A stretch of DNA of 64,000 nucleotides, taken from Bacillota bacterium (GTDB lineage: Bacteria; Bacillota; Clostridia; Lachnospirales; Lachnospiraceae). Positions 7,968 through 16,134 of the stretch are shown here, one piece after another. Numbering within the stretch: position 1 is the first letter of the stretch; the number at the start of each line of letters is the position of its first letter. A model generated the notes under the pieces. The model saw nothing but the letters and a program-made list of their open reading frames with translations, had not been told where the DNA came from and did no database searches. The stretch spans positions 1 through 64,000 of the forward strand of contig JAEYOY010000001.1 of the NCBI GenBank assembly GCA_023411215.1, read 5' to 3'. The position numbers and the translations under genes are program-made.

Positions 7968-10364
7968 TTATAGCTTTTGCTCTGTACGGGCGATTATTTC
8001 ATCCTGAATCTTTGGAGTTAATGCTACAAAGTATGCACTGTATCCTGCAACACGAACAATCAAATCTTTATATTTTTCTTTGTCTTGTTTTGCAGCAAGT
8101 AACATTTCTTTATTTACGACATTAAACTGAATATGTTTTCCCCCATTTTCAAAATAGGTTGTGATCATACTTCCAAGCTTATTCAAATCATCTTCTGACT
8201 GTAATGCACTTGGATGAAACTTCATGTTTAATAGGGTAGCCATGAATTCATCCTGATTAATATTCATAGCACTTTGAAGTACTGCAAGGGGCCCGTTGCA
8301 ATCACACCCTTGGGAAGGTGATACTGATCCATCTGCAAAGGTTTCACCAGCCATTCTTCCATCCGGTGTCGCTCCGGTCATTGCACCGCCGGGTGCATGT
8401 GCTGTAATTGAAATCGCGGTTGGTAATACCGGTTTGCCAAATACTGAGGTAAAAGTACGAGCAGTCTTTGCATAGTCCTCCCAAACCTGTTTTGCAATCA
8501 AATCCACATAAGGATCTGCATTACCGAATTTAGGAGCTGCAATGCACTTCTTACGCAATCCTTCATTATTCTCCCAATTACTGTTCAATGTGTTTAATAA
8601 TTGCTCCGCCGTTACTTCTTTCTCATCATAAACCAGCTTTTTAATCGCTGCTAAGGAATCAATTGTATTACACATTCCGACCATATTGATTGCAGAGCCG
8701 TTTTCAAACATCATCTGGCGATTCAAACCGTCTTTTCCTACCTTAACACCATCCTCTAGCAATGCGCTATGAACTACATCCGGAAATGCATCTCTTTGAG
8801 CAATCAGCAATATATTATGTTCTTCTGAAATCATACCCATGATATGTTTTAATTGAAGCAAGAATGCCTGATAGAATTCATCATAGCTATTAAAATCCTT
8901 AAATTCTCCTGTTTCGATGCCATATAAAATACCGGTCCTTGGGTCACGTCCATTATTGAGTGCTAATTCCAGTACCATAGGTACTATAAACATACCAAAG
9001 GCATTATTTCTTGATTTACCGGGAAGCTGAACATCTAAGCATCCGGCAATCGCAAAATCTCTTGCTTCCTTTATATCCACACCTTCTCCGGCAACAAAGC
9101 TAATATAGGAATTTTCTGAGATAAAAGCAGGCATTCCCATACCGGTTCGAACTACCTCAAGGGCTTTTTGCATCAATGCTTTTGGTGTATCCTTACTGAC
9201 TCGAAGGGTCAGTGTCGGATGAGGTGTCTGAAGCTCCATAACAGCATCTAATAATAAATATGAAAGATCATTACTTGCCTCTTTCCCATCTCTGTCACAT
9301 CCACCAATGACAAAATTATGCCAGCGCGCCATACCTGCCCACTTCTCTCGTTGACCCTTGCCACCACCGACAAAGTTTAACTGCATAATCTTAATGCTTA
9401 AGCATTGTAAAAGCTCCAAAGTCTCTTCCTTGGTTATTCTTCCTGCTTCCTTATCTGCTTTGTAAAGCGGATACATGTACTGATCAAAACGGCCTCCCGG
9501 AGTTGTTCCCGACGCAACCATAATCCAATAGAAGAAAAACGATTGCATTCCTTCTCTGAAGGTTCTTGCCGGATGCTCCGGTACTCTCTTACAGGTTTCT
9601 GAGATTTCTAACAGCTCTGCTTTTCGCTTTGCATCCATTTCCTTCTCAGCCATCCTTAAAGCCAGTTCACTATAGCGTTTGGCCAAACGAATGATTGCAG
9701 GAAATACAATTAATATGGCTTTTAAATAATCTGCTTTATAGACACTATCAGCATCTGTATAGCGAAGATTTTTCAGTTCCTCTTCTGCTTCAGCAATAAC
9801 CGAGCCTAGTCCACCATGTATTACTTTTGCGTAATCAGGTGTAATTAAACAGGTCGGGCCCATTCCTAAACCCCAGCCAACACCTGCTGCTCCCTGACCG
9901 CGGCCCTGATCCTTCCTCTGCCAAGGTGGGCATAAGAACCCTTTTTTCATGAAAGGCCATAATCGCTCATCATCATAATAGCTTCCCTGACGCTCATCCT
10001 GGGTTCTACCCTGACCTGTCCAATAAGCATCCATATTACGCAGAATTTTTCTATCTTCTTCCGATATCGATAATACTCCACCTGCTAGCAAATCATCCAG
10101 ATCATCATCCGGCCATGCCGGTCCATTGGAACCGGCCTCCATACCCATATGCTTTGAAGCGATATTGCCTATGATTAGCTCGTCATCTTCAATAAAGATT
10201 GTTTTTTGATCCAGATAATCAGCAATAGCTTGTGCTCTTTTAATAATAACCGGACGTCCTTCATTATGTTGATAGGATGCTAATATAATCCGTGACTTTT
10301 CTGTACAGATCGGAAATGTATCAACCCTTAGCGCTTCACGAAGCCGCTTTACTCTATCGTTCAT
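7968..10364 (-). CDS. Glycyl radical enzyme (GRE 1), dehydratase/lyase-type, function unknown
   Basis: 798 residues with a PFL-like barrel and a C-terminal glycyl radical domain. The radical glycine is Gly774 in RVAGYSAYF; the thiyl cysteine is Cys442 in AIAGCLDVQLP. GRFDQYMYPLY and RVSKDTPKALM are further family blocks. Known diol dehydratases and C-N/C-S lyases have GCVEP here; this enzyme has Asp in place of Glu and lacks the following Pro, so it should not be named as glycerol dehydratase, CutC, HypD or IslA. No BMC-targeting extension is visible. GGGAG precedes the ATG. It lies between the carrier and the activase genes. The reaction is inferred only from context: formation of an unsaturated acid for CoA activation. 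Confidence 0.92.
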   Translation of the reverse strand: MNDRVKRLREALRVDTFPICTEKSRIILASYQHNEGRPVIIKRAQAIADYLDQKTIFIEDDELIIGNIASKHMGMEAGSNGPAWPDDDLDDLLAGGVLSISEEDRKILRNMDAYWTGQGRTQDERQGSYYDDERLWPFMKKGFLCPPWQRKDQGRGQGAAGVGWGLGMGPTCLITPDYAKVIHGGLGSVIAEAEEELKNLRYTDADSVYKADYLKAILIVFPAIIRLAKRYSELALRMAEKEMDAKRKAELLEISETCKRVPEHPARTFREGMQSFFFYWIMVASGTTPGGRFDQYMYPLYKADKEAGRITKEETLELLQCLSIKIMQLNFVGGGKGQREKWAGMARWHNFVIGGCDRDGKEASNDLSYLLLDAVMELQTPHPTLTLRVSKDTPKALMQKALEVVRTGMGMPAFISENSYISFVAGEGVDIKEARDFAIAGCLDVQLPGKSRNNAFGMFIVPMVLELALNNGRDPRTGILYGIETGEFKDFNSYDEFYQAFLLQLKHIMGMISEEHNILLIAQRDAFPDVVHSALLEDGVKVGKDGLNRQMMFENGSAINMVGMCNTIDSLAAIKKLVYDEKEVTAEQLLNTLNSNWENNEGLRKKCIAAPKFGNADPYVDLIAKQVWEDYAKTARTFTSVFGKPVLPTAISITAHAPGGAMTGATPDGRMAGETFADGSVSPSQGCDCNGPLAVLQSAMNINQDEFMATLLNMKFHPSALQSEDDLNKLGSMITTYFENGGKHIQFNVVNKEMLLAAKQDKEKYKDLIVRVAGYSAYFVALTPKIQDEIIARTEQKL

Positions 10365-10408
10365 ATTAACTCCCTTTCTCAGTTATGTTTTTTACTAATT
10401 ACATTTCT

Positions 10409-11713
10409 TTATTTAAATATGCTGAATACCCCAACAGTTGCCAGGATAAATACTAATATCCATACGATTATTGTAGTAACAAATTGTTTGTAGAATATCT
10501 TATCTCTTAATTGATCATCTTTGATTCCGGATAACAATAAGCTACCACCGGTTGAGAACGGGGAAATACCTGTACAGCAGGAACCGATTAAAATACAGGA
10601 TATTAATAATACGGGATTTAATCCTGTGGTTGCTGATAAAGAGGGAACAATAGGAACAAGCATCGGTACTACTACCGTGACAGCTCCTGAGAAGAAGCTC
10701 ATACCACCTGCAATAAATACGAGTACTCCCGGTACTATGAAGGTTGGAATACTGGAGCTTACCCAGTTTGATAAGAATTCTACTACTCCTGCAACGGTTG
10801 CTACACCCATCAGCATAGAGATACCACCAACCATTACTATGGTATTCCAAGGAATATGATTTTTAATGATTTTCTTCTCATCTCCAAGCTTTAATGCAGC
10901 GCAAAGAAGTGCACCAACGATAGCAAGCATCTGGATATCACAGTATTTTGCCATTTTAACAGTAACAGGATTCTTAGCAAAAAGATTAACAACAACCGGT
11001 ACTAAGATCAGAAGCATAACTCCAATAATGATATAGAGGTTTTTCTTCTGTACAGAAGTTGCAGGTTCCGGTTTGTTCATTTCAATTTTTTTGATTTTAT
11101 ATCCCTTAAATACAAAATATGCGATCAAAAATACAATAGTATTCTCAATAAAGCTGTGAGCAAATACGGATGTAGTCATAGCCATAGATTGATCCGCATA
11201 CTCTGTAGCTTCCAACAAACCACGTACAATAACACCACCTTGACTTAGTGTAAAATTGGATCCTGCTAAGGAACCGGATGATATAGCAATTAGAACTAAT
11301 AATGGATTCATTCCGGTCTGCATTGCGATAGCGATACCAATGGGAGCCATAAATGCAGTTACCGCCGGTGCACCTGCACCGATACCTGCCAGAATGGTAC
11401 AAATCACAAAAATAGCAATCGGTACTGCCCATGCAACATCTTTAACCACATAGAGCATTTTATCTGCCATCATTTTCAGAGTTCCGTTCTCTACTGCGTA
11501 ACCATAGAATAGTGTAATGCTCATTAACATAAATGCAATTTTTGTTGGCCACATTGCAACGATCTCAGAAACTTTTAAATCCATGAAGAAACAGCCAATT
11601 ATGTATGCAAATACCATTGCCACTACACCTGTGCTAATTTTAAATTTAAAGCCTATAGCGATGGATACTAGAACCGAAATTAAAATTATTGCTAACATTA
11701 AACCTGAATTCAT
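10409..11713 (-). CDS. MatC/SLC13-like organic acid transporter
   Basis: 434 residues, strongly hydrophobic, with about 11-12 membrane segments. The N-terminal half resembles the MatC dicarboxylate carrier family (block GIGAGAPAVTAFMAP, then SGSLAGSNFTLSQGG), and the second half has GAVTVVVPMLVPIVPSL and a GSCCTGISPFSTGG re-entrant-like loop. Such carriers import carboxylates with protons or sodium. It lies between the two GRE genes and so most probably brings in their substrate, which suggests an organic acid rather than a sugar or amine. GGAGGAACG precedes the ATG. The exact substrate cannot be read. Confidence 0.82.
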   Translation of the reverse strand: MNSGLMLAIILISVLVSIAIGFKFKISTGVVAMVFAYIIGCFFMDLKVSEIVAMWPTKIAFMLMSITLFYGYAVENGTLKMMADKMLYVVKDVAWAVPIAIFVICTILAGIGAGAPAVTAFMAPIGIAIAMQTGMNPLLVLIAISSGSLAGSNFTLSQGGVIVRGLLEATEYADQSMAMTTSVFAHSFIENTIVFLIAYFVFKGYKIKKIEMNKPEPATSVQKKNLYIIIGVMLLILVPVVVNLFAKNPVTVKMAKYCDIQMLAIVGALLCAALKLGDEKKIIKNHIPWNTIVMVGGISMLMGVATVAGVVEFLSNWVSSSIPTFIVPGVLVFIAGGMSFFSGAVTVVVPMLVPIVPSLSATTGLNPVLLISCILIGSCCTGISPFSTGGSLLLSGIKDDQLRDKIFYKQFVTTIIVWILVFILATVGVFSIFK

Positions 11714-11737
11714 AATCGTTCCTCCTGTGTATGAGTT

Positions 11738-14146
11738 TTATATTTGTTTGAATCCCGTACGGTTGATTAATTCATCCTGTACTTCTTTCGATAAAGCCGT
11801 AAAATAAGCACTATAACCGGCAACACGAACCACTACATCTCTATAATTCTCAGGTTCTTCCTGTGCTGCTTTCAATGTTTCTTGATCCACCACGTTGAAC
11901 TGAATGTGTTTACCACCATTCGTAAAGTAGGTTTTCATCACCGTCGCCAGTTTATATAAGTCTTCGTCCGTCTGTAATGCAGAAGGATGGAATTTCATAT
12001 TTAACAAAGTCGCCTGATATTCATCCTGATTAATCTTCATAGCACTTTGCAAAACAGCTAATGGACCGTTTGTATCTTTTCCTTGCATAGGAGACATACT
12101 TCCATCTGCTAAGATCGTCTTTGCTTTTCTTCCATCCGGAAGCGCACCTACTGCAAGTCCTCCCGGCTGGTGGGCTGTTATTGAAATAGCAGTTGGCATT
12201 ACATAACCACCATATGCATGTTCAATACTTGATACCGATTTAGCATACTGATGATAGATGTTTTTAGCCACTGTATCTGGCAGATCATGGTTGTTTCCAT
12301 ATTTGGGTGCATTCAGAAAATCCTTGTGCATCCGTTCATATCCAACCCAATCAGCCTCTAAAGCTTCCATCAATTGTTCCATAGTATATTGCTTCTTATC
12401 AAATATCAGGTCTTTTACAGCAGCCATAGAGTCTGCGACATTAATGACACCTACCGCCACAAGACACGCCGCATTATCAAAATCAAAGGTACGATTCAGC
12501 ATATCTTTTCCACACTTAACACCGCTATCCATTAACGATGACCGGAAGGGATCCGGAAATAGTTCTTTTTGGGAGATCATTTCTACATTACAGCGTTCTG
12601 CTGCCATCCGCAGTAAATAATCCATCTGTTTAAAGAAAGCTGCCTGATACTCTTCAAAGGTTTTAAATTCTGTCACATCACCTGTCTTAATACCTACATC
12701 TTCCTTCGAAAACGGACAATAACCATTATGCAAGAAGATATCATAAGCTTCCGCCACAATAAACATAATTGCTGTTTGAGTTCTCGTTAATGCTGGTATA
12801 TTGCCATCCAAACACCCCGTCATCGCATAATCTCTAGCATCTTCGGTTGTACAACCATGACTTTCAAAGAATTTGATGTAACTGTCGTCTCCAACAAAAG
12901 CTGGCATACCTAATCCTGTTCTTACGACCTTTAATCCTTCTACGATTAAATCCAGGCTGGTCTCCTTATGTACTCGCAGTGTGCAGGTAAAATGGGGAAC
13001 CTGTGTATCTAAAGCGGACTTTATCACCAAACTGGTCAATTCATTCGCAGCATCCGATCCATCTGCTTTAACGCCTCCTAAAGTCCAGTTGTGCCATTTG
13101 GCCATACCGGCATTTTTCTTGCGATTTGCTTTACCGGATACACGATTCATCTTCATTTCTTTTATTCGTAGCAGCTCAATTAATTCTAGTACTTCGTCAT
13201 CATTGATCAACCCTTCATCTATATCCTTGCGATAATATGGATACATGTATTGGTCAAACCGTCCTGCTGCCGTCGTGGGGGATGGACATGCTAACAGGAA
13301 GGTAAACCAAAAGGCCTGAATGGCTTCTCTGAAGTTCTTTGCCGGATATTCGGGAACATTACGACAGATCCTGGCCATCTCCTGAAGCTCTTTCCTACGT
13401 TTGTCATTTAGCTCTTCTAATGCCATCTTTTCTGCCAAATCGGCATAGCGATTTGCATAGCGGATCCAAGCTTCATAAACAATAATAACTGCTTCCCAAT
13501 AATGCTTCTTTTCAATAGAATCCCCATGAAAATATCTAAGCTGCTTCAACTCTTCTTTGCATTCATTGATTACTGATCTGGCACCTTTTTGTAATATTTT
13601 CTCGAAGTCAATGACTACTAAGAAAAAACCTGGTCCAAGTCCCATTCCTGATTGGGCAAAACCACCTCCTGATCCGCCCTTCTTATCCTTCCACGGAGGA
13701 AGAATTACACTGGATTTCATGAATGGCCAAAGTCTGTCATCTTCACCTAATGTCTCGCCCATTGCTTTCACCAAATTACTATTCAAGCTATTTCCATTGA
13801 ATTTTTCATTCAGCTCATATAATTCCTTTTCATCATCTGGGTTTATTGTGTAAATTTCGCTTTTTAAGGCTTCCACTTCGTCTGGAGTCCAGATACCATA
13901 TTCATAATCAATTTCCAAGCCGAATGGTTTACTGGCACCTTCACCGGCCAACAAATCATCTTTCTCTATGAAAATTGTAATATTGTCAAGAATGTTGGCA
14001 TGGATTTGTGCACGACGTAGAATTTGAGGCAGGCCTTCTGTTACTGTTAAGGTTTCATTCGCTATACGAAATTTTTCAATACATAAGGGGTATTTACTAA
14101 TTCGTAATCTTTCCTTAAGACTCATAATTCTGTCATTCATTTTCAT
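11738..14146 (-). CDS. Glycyl radical enzyme (GRE 2), dehydratase/lyase-type, function unknown
   Basis: 802 residues; first gene of the nine-gene operon. The radical glycine is Gly777 in RVAGYSAYF and the thiyl cysteine Cys445 in AMTGCLDGNIP, again with Asp two residues after Cys. GRFDQYMYPYY is present. The last 150 residues share long identical runs with GRE 1 (for example GPLAVLQSAM and TLLNMKFHPSALQ), but substrate-barrel regions differ (GTTPGGRFDQ against TTAAGRFDQ; GCLDVQLPG against GCLDGNIPA), so the two arose by duplication and have diverged, perhaps for two substrates or two steps. AAAGGA lies close before ATGAAAATG; translation could begin at either ATG. Confidence 0.92.
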   Translation of the reverse strand: MKMNDRIMSLKERLRISKYPLCIEKFRIANETLTVTEGLPQILRRAQIHANILDNITIFIEKDDLLAGEGASKPFGLEIDYEYGIWTPDEVEALKSEIYTINPDDEKELYELNEKFNGNSLNSNLVKAMGETLGEDDRLWPFMKSSVILPPWKDKKGGSGGGFAQSGMGLGPGFFLVVIDFEKILQKGARSVINECKEELKQLRYFHGDSIEKKHYWEAVIIVYEAWIRYANRYADLAEKMALEELNDKRRKELQEMARICRNVPEYPAKNFREAIQAFWFTFLLACPSPTTAAGRFDQYMYPYYRKDIDEGLINDDEVLELIELLRIKEMKMNRVSGKANRKKNAGMAKWHNWTLGGVKADGSDAANELTSLVIKSALDTQVPHFTCTLRVHKETSLDLIVEGLKVVRTGLGMPAFVGDDSYIKFFESHGCTTEDARDYAMTGCLDGNIPALTRTQTAIMFIVAEAYDIFLHNGYCPFSKEDVGIKTGDVTEFKTFEEYQAAFFKQMDYLLRMAAERCNVEMISQKELFPDPFRSSLMDSGVKCGKDMLNRTFDFDNAACLVAVGVINVADSMAAVKDLIFDKKQYTMEQLMEALEADWVGYERMHKDFLNAPKYGNNHDLPDTVAKNIYHQYAKSVSSIEHAYGGYVMPTAISITAHQPGGLAVGALPDGRKAKTILADGSMSPMQGKDTNGPLAVLQSAMKINQDEYQATLLNMKFHPSALQTDEDLYKLATVMKTYFTNGGKHIQFNVVDQETLKAAQEEPENYRDVVVRVAGYSAYFTALSKEVQDELINRTGFKQI

Positions 14147-14252
14147 TAATTCCTTTCATGAAAACATAATACCTGAATGTTCTCTTAGCCAAGGTCACGC
14201 GCGACTTGTCAATATGGTAATATTATCAATTAAAATCATCCCCATCAACAGT

Positions 14253-14270
14253 TTGTTATAATTTTAACAA
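14253..14270. promoter_or_regulatory. Dyad TTGTTA-N6-TAACAA, copy 1
   Basis: TTGTTATAATTTTAACAA is a perfect dyad (6-bp arms, 6-bp spacer) in the 261-bp divergent region, about 107 bp before the first GRE gene. A close copy lies at 14345. It is a candidate operator for the adjacent PucR-type regulator. Confidence 0.5.
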
Positions 14271-14344
14271 TATGTGGTCACCGTGCACAATTATAATTTT
14301 ATTTTAGTCTTATATGCACATACTAATTTATTAAATCGTATTAA

Positions 14345-14376
14345 TTGTTTATTTTTTAACAAATATAAAGTATAAT
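14345..14376 (+). promoter_or_regulatory. Dyad copy 2 and likely pucR-type gene promoter
   Basis: TTGTTTATTTTTTAACAA (14345-14362) repeats the dyad at 14253 with two changes and is followed by a perfect TATAAT -10 box at 14371-14376. The dyad covers the place where the -35 box would be, so binding there would affect the regulator's own promoter. A ribosome site GAAAGG follows before the ATG at 14408. Confidence 0.5.
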
Positions 14377-14407
14377 CAGGATATATGATAGAAAGGATCG
14401 AAAAATA

Positions 14408-16003
14408 ATGCCCCGTGTCCAATTTTTTCAACATGCTCTAAAAAAACATATATTTTACGAGAAAATAAAATACGAAGACATTGGTGATATAGAAGGAATC
14501 GTATTGTTAAAAGAACAATCTTCTCTTCCACGAGGATATATTTTCATAGGAGAAGAGGATACCGTACATCAACTTCTTAAGACAATTGAGATCAAATATC
14601 CTACCACGATATTTATCGCCGGCGGCTGTAAGGAAATTGTACCATTCTGCAGCCAAATACCGCCAATCAATTATATCGTTACCAACTTGGATATCATCGA
14701 TTTATATAATAAGATCAATAAAATTGTATCCAACTATAAATACTGGACTTCTACTCTCATGAAAGCGTTATGTGAAGGCAAAAACCTTCATCAAATTATT
14801 ATTCTTGCCAGTAATATGATTAAGGCACCGATCTATCTTCTCAACTCCGGGTTTAAAGTAATCTGCAGTAATACCGAGAAGCAGATTGATGATATCTATG
14901 AAAAAGAAATTTCTGAGAACGGTTATCTTTCCTATGACAGTATCAATAGCCTCTCAAGAGAGACACATCTCAAGATTTATGGCAATGCCAAGCTGTTTAC
15001 ATTCACCTCTCAAACTACAAATCGAACCTATTATCGATGTGAGATCAGCTCTGAGAATGCTGTTATAGCCAATTTGCTGATTATCGTGAATCAAAGTCAT
15101 TCAGCCATCGACATGCCGGATTTAATACTTAACCTTTCAAATATCGTAAAAAAATTCTTATTAGATGAATACGGAGATGCCTTTCATCAGGATACCATTT
15201 GCTCCACTTTTATTAAGGATATTATTGAACAAAAATTGGTCGATTTGAATGATATTGATAGCCGAAGCAAAATGCTTCCTTATCCTTTAAATGGTTTTCT
15301 ATACTGTATCCTTATTCGATTTGATGAAGAAGGAAAGAAGAAAAAAATCCCCTATAGCTATATTATCAGTCAGCTAGAGGAGATTTTTGAAGAAACCAAT
15401 ATTACCGTCTATAAAGAAGAGATTTACATTTTACATTGTCAAAAGGAACGAACCTTTAGCGATTTAAGTTTTGATTATGAACAATTATCGACCTTATTAG
15501 TGAGATATAATGCTTATGCAGGGATAAGTAATGGCTCTCGTCATTTAACTAAGCTTTATACTATGTATTTGCTTTCTGCAAATGCAATACGCCTTGGAAT
15601 ACCTTTTCGAAGAACGGATAGAAATCCAAGAATTTTTAATTATGAGGATTATAGTATTTATTATCTTATTGATTTGAGTGTGCAAAAATTCACTCAGCTT
15701 CATAATCATGACGATATTATTTATTTAACTCATCCATCAATCATAGCAATCTGTCGTTATGACAAAAAGCATAAAACTAATCTGTGTGATGTTTTGTTCC
15801 ATTATTTGATTAATGACAGAAGCATAATGCTTACCGCACAGGCATTATATATGCATCGTAATACCGTTCAAAACAAAATAAACAAAATATCTGAGATTAT
15901 TACAATTCCTTTAGATAATGGTTATATACAGCAACGTATGATTATTTCATATTATATTATGAAATATTATGAGATTTACATGAACGGCGCATTAAAACTA
16001 TAA
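14408..16003 (+). CDS. PucR/CdaR-type transcriptional regulator
   Basis: 531 residues. The C-terminal region (about 475-520) has the PucR helix-turn-helix: a block starting LFHYLINDRSIMLTAQALYMH and RNTVQNKINKI, the pattern NxxxTAxxLxxHRNTxxxRLxKI of this family. The middle part resembles a CdaR GGDEF-like domain (VYKEEIYILHC), and the N-terminal part has no clear match. PucR-type proteins usually activate catabolic genes in response to the pathway substrate. The gene is divergent from the GRE operon, which makes it the likely regulator of that operon. It is followed by a strong terminator. Confidence 0.82.
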   Translation: MPRVQFFQHALKKHIFYEKIKYEDIGDIEGIVLLKEQSSLPRGYIFIGEEDTVHQLLKTIEIKYPTTIFIAGGCKEIVPFCSQIPPINYIVTNLDIIDLYNKINKIVSNYKYWTSTLMKALCEGKNLHQIIILASNMIKAPIYLLNSGFKVICSNTEKQIDDIYEKEISENGYLSYDSINSLSRETHLKIYGNAKLFTFTSQTTNRTYYRCEISSENAVIANLLIIVNQSHSAIDMPDLILNLSNIVKKFLLDEYGDAFHQDTICSTFIKDIIEQKLVDLNDIDSRSKMLPYPLNGFLYCILIRFDEEGKKKKIPYSYIISQLEEIFEETNITVYKEEIYILHCQKERTFSDLSFDYEQLSTLLVRYNAYAGISNGSRHLTKLYTMYLLSANAIRLGIPFRRTDRNPRIFNYEDYSIYYLIDLSVQKFTQLHNHDDIIYLTHPSIIAICRYDKKHKTNLCDVLFHYLINDRSIMLTAQALYMHRNTVQNKINKISEIITIPLDNGYIQQRMIISYYIMKYYEIYMNGALKL

Positions 16004-16036
16004 TTTTGTACATATATAAATATATTGATACAAAGC

Positions 16037-16075
16037 AAGGGCTGATCCTATTCTTATGGATCAAGCCCTTTTTTT
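16037..16075 (+). terminator. Rho-independent terminator after the PucR-type gene
   Basis: AAGGGCTGATCC and GGATCAAGCCCTT form a stem with a 9-nt loop followed by T7, 34 nt beyond the stop codon. Confidence 0.9.
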
Positions 16076-16134
16076 GCTAATGGCGTGACATGCTATTTAC
16101 TTGTGGGCTGGAATGTCCTCCTGTATAATGCTAC

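Noticed and set aside
7968..14146. Naming the GREs as hydroxyproline dehydratase, choline TMA-lyase, isethionate lyase or glycerol dehydratase
   Set aside because: The active-site motif is GCLD, not GCVE; there is no proC, aldehyde or alcohol dehydrogenase, or microcompartment gene in the operon.
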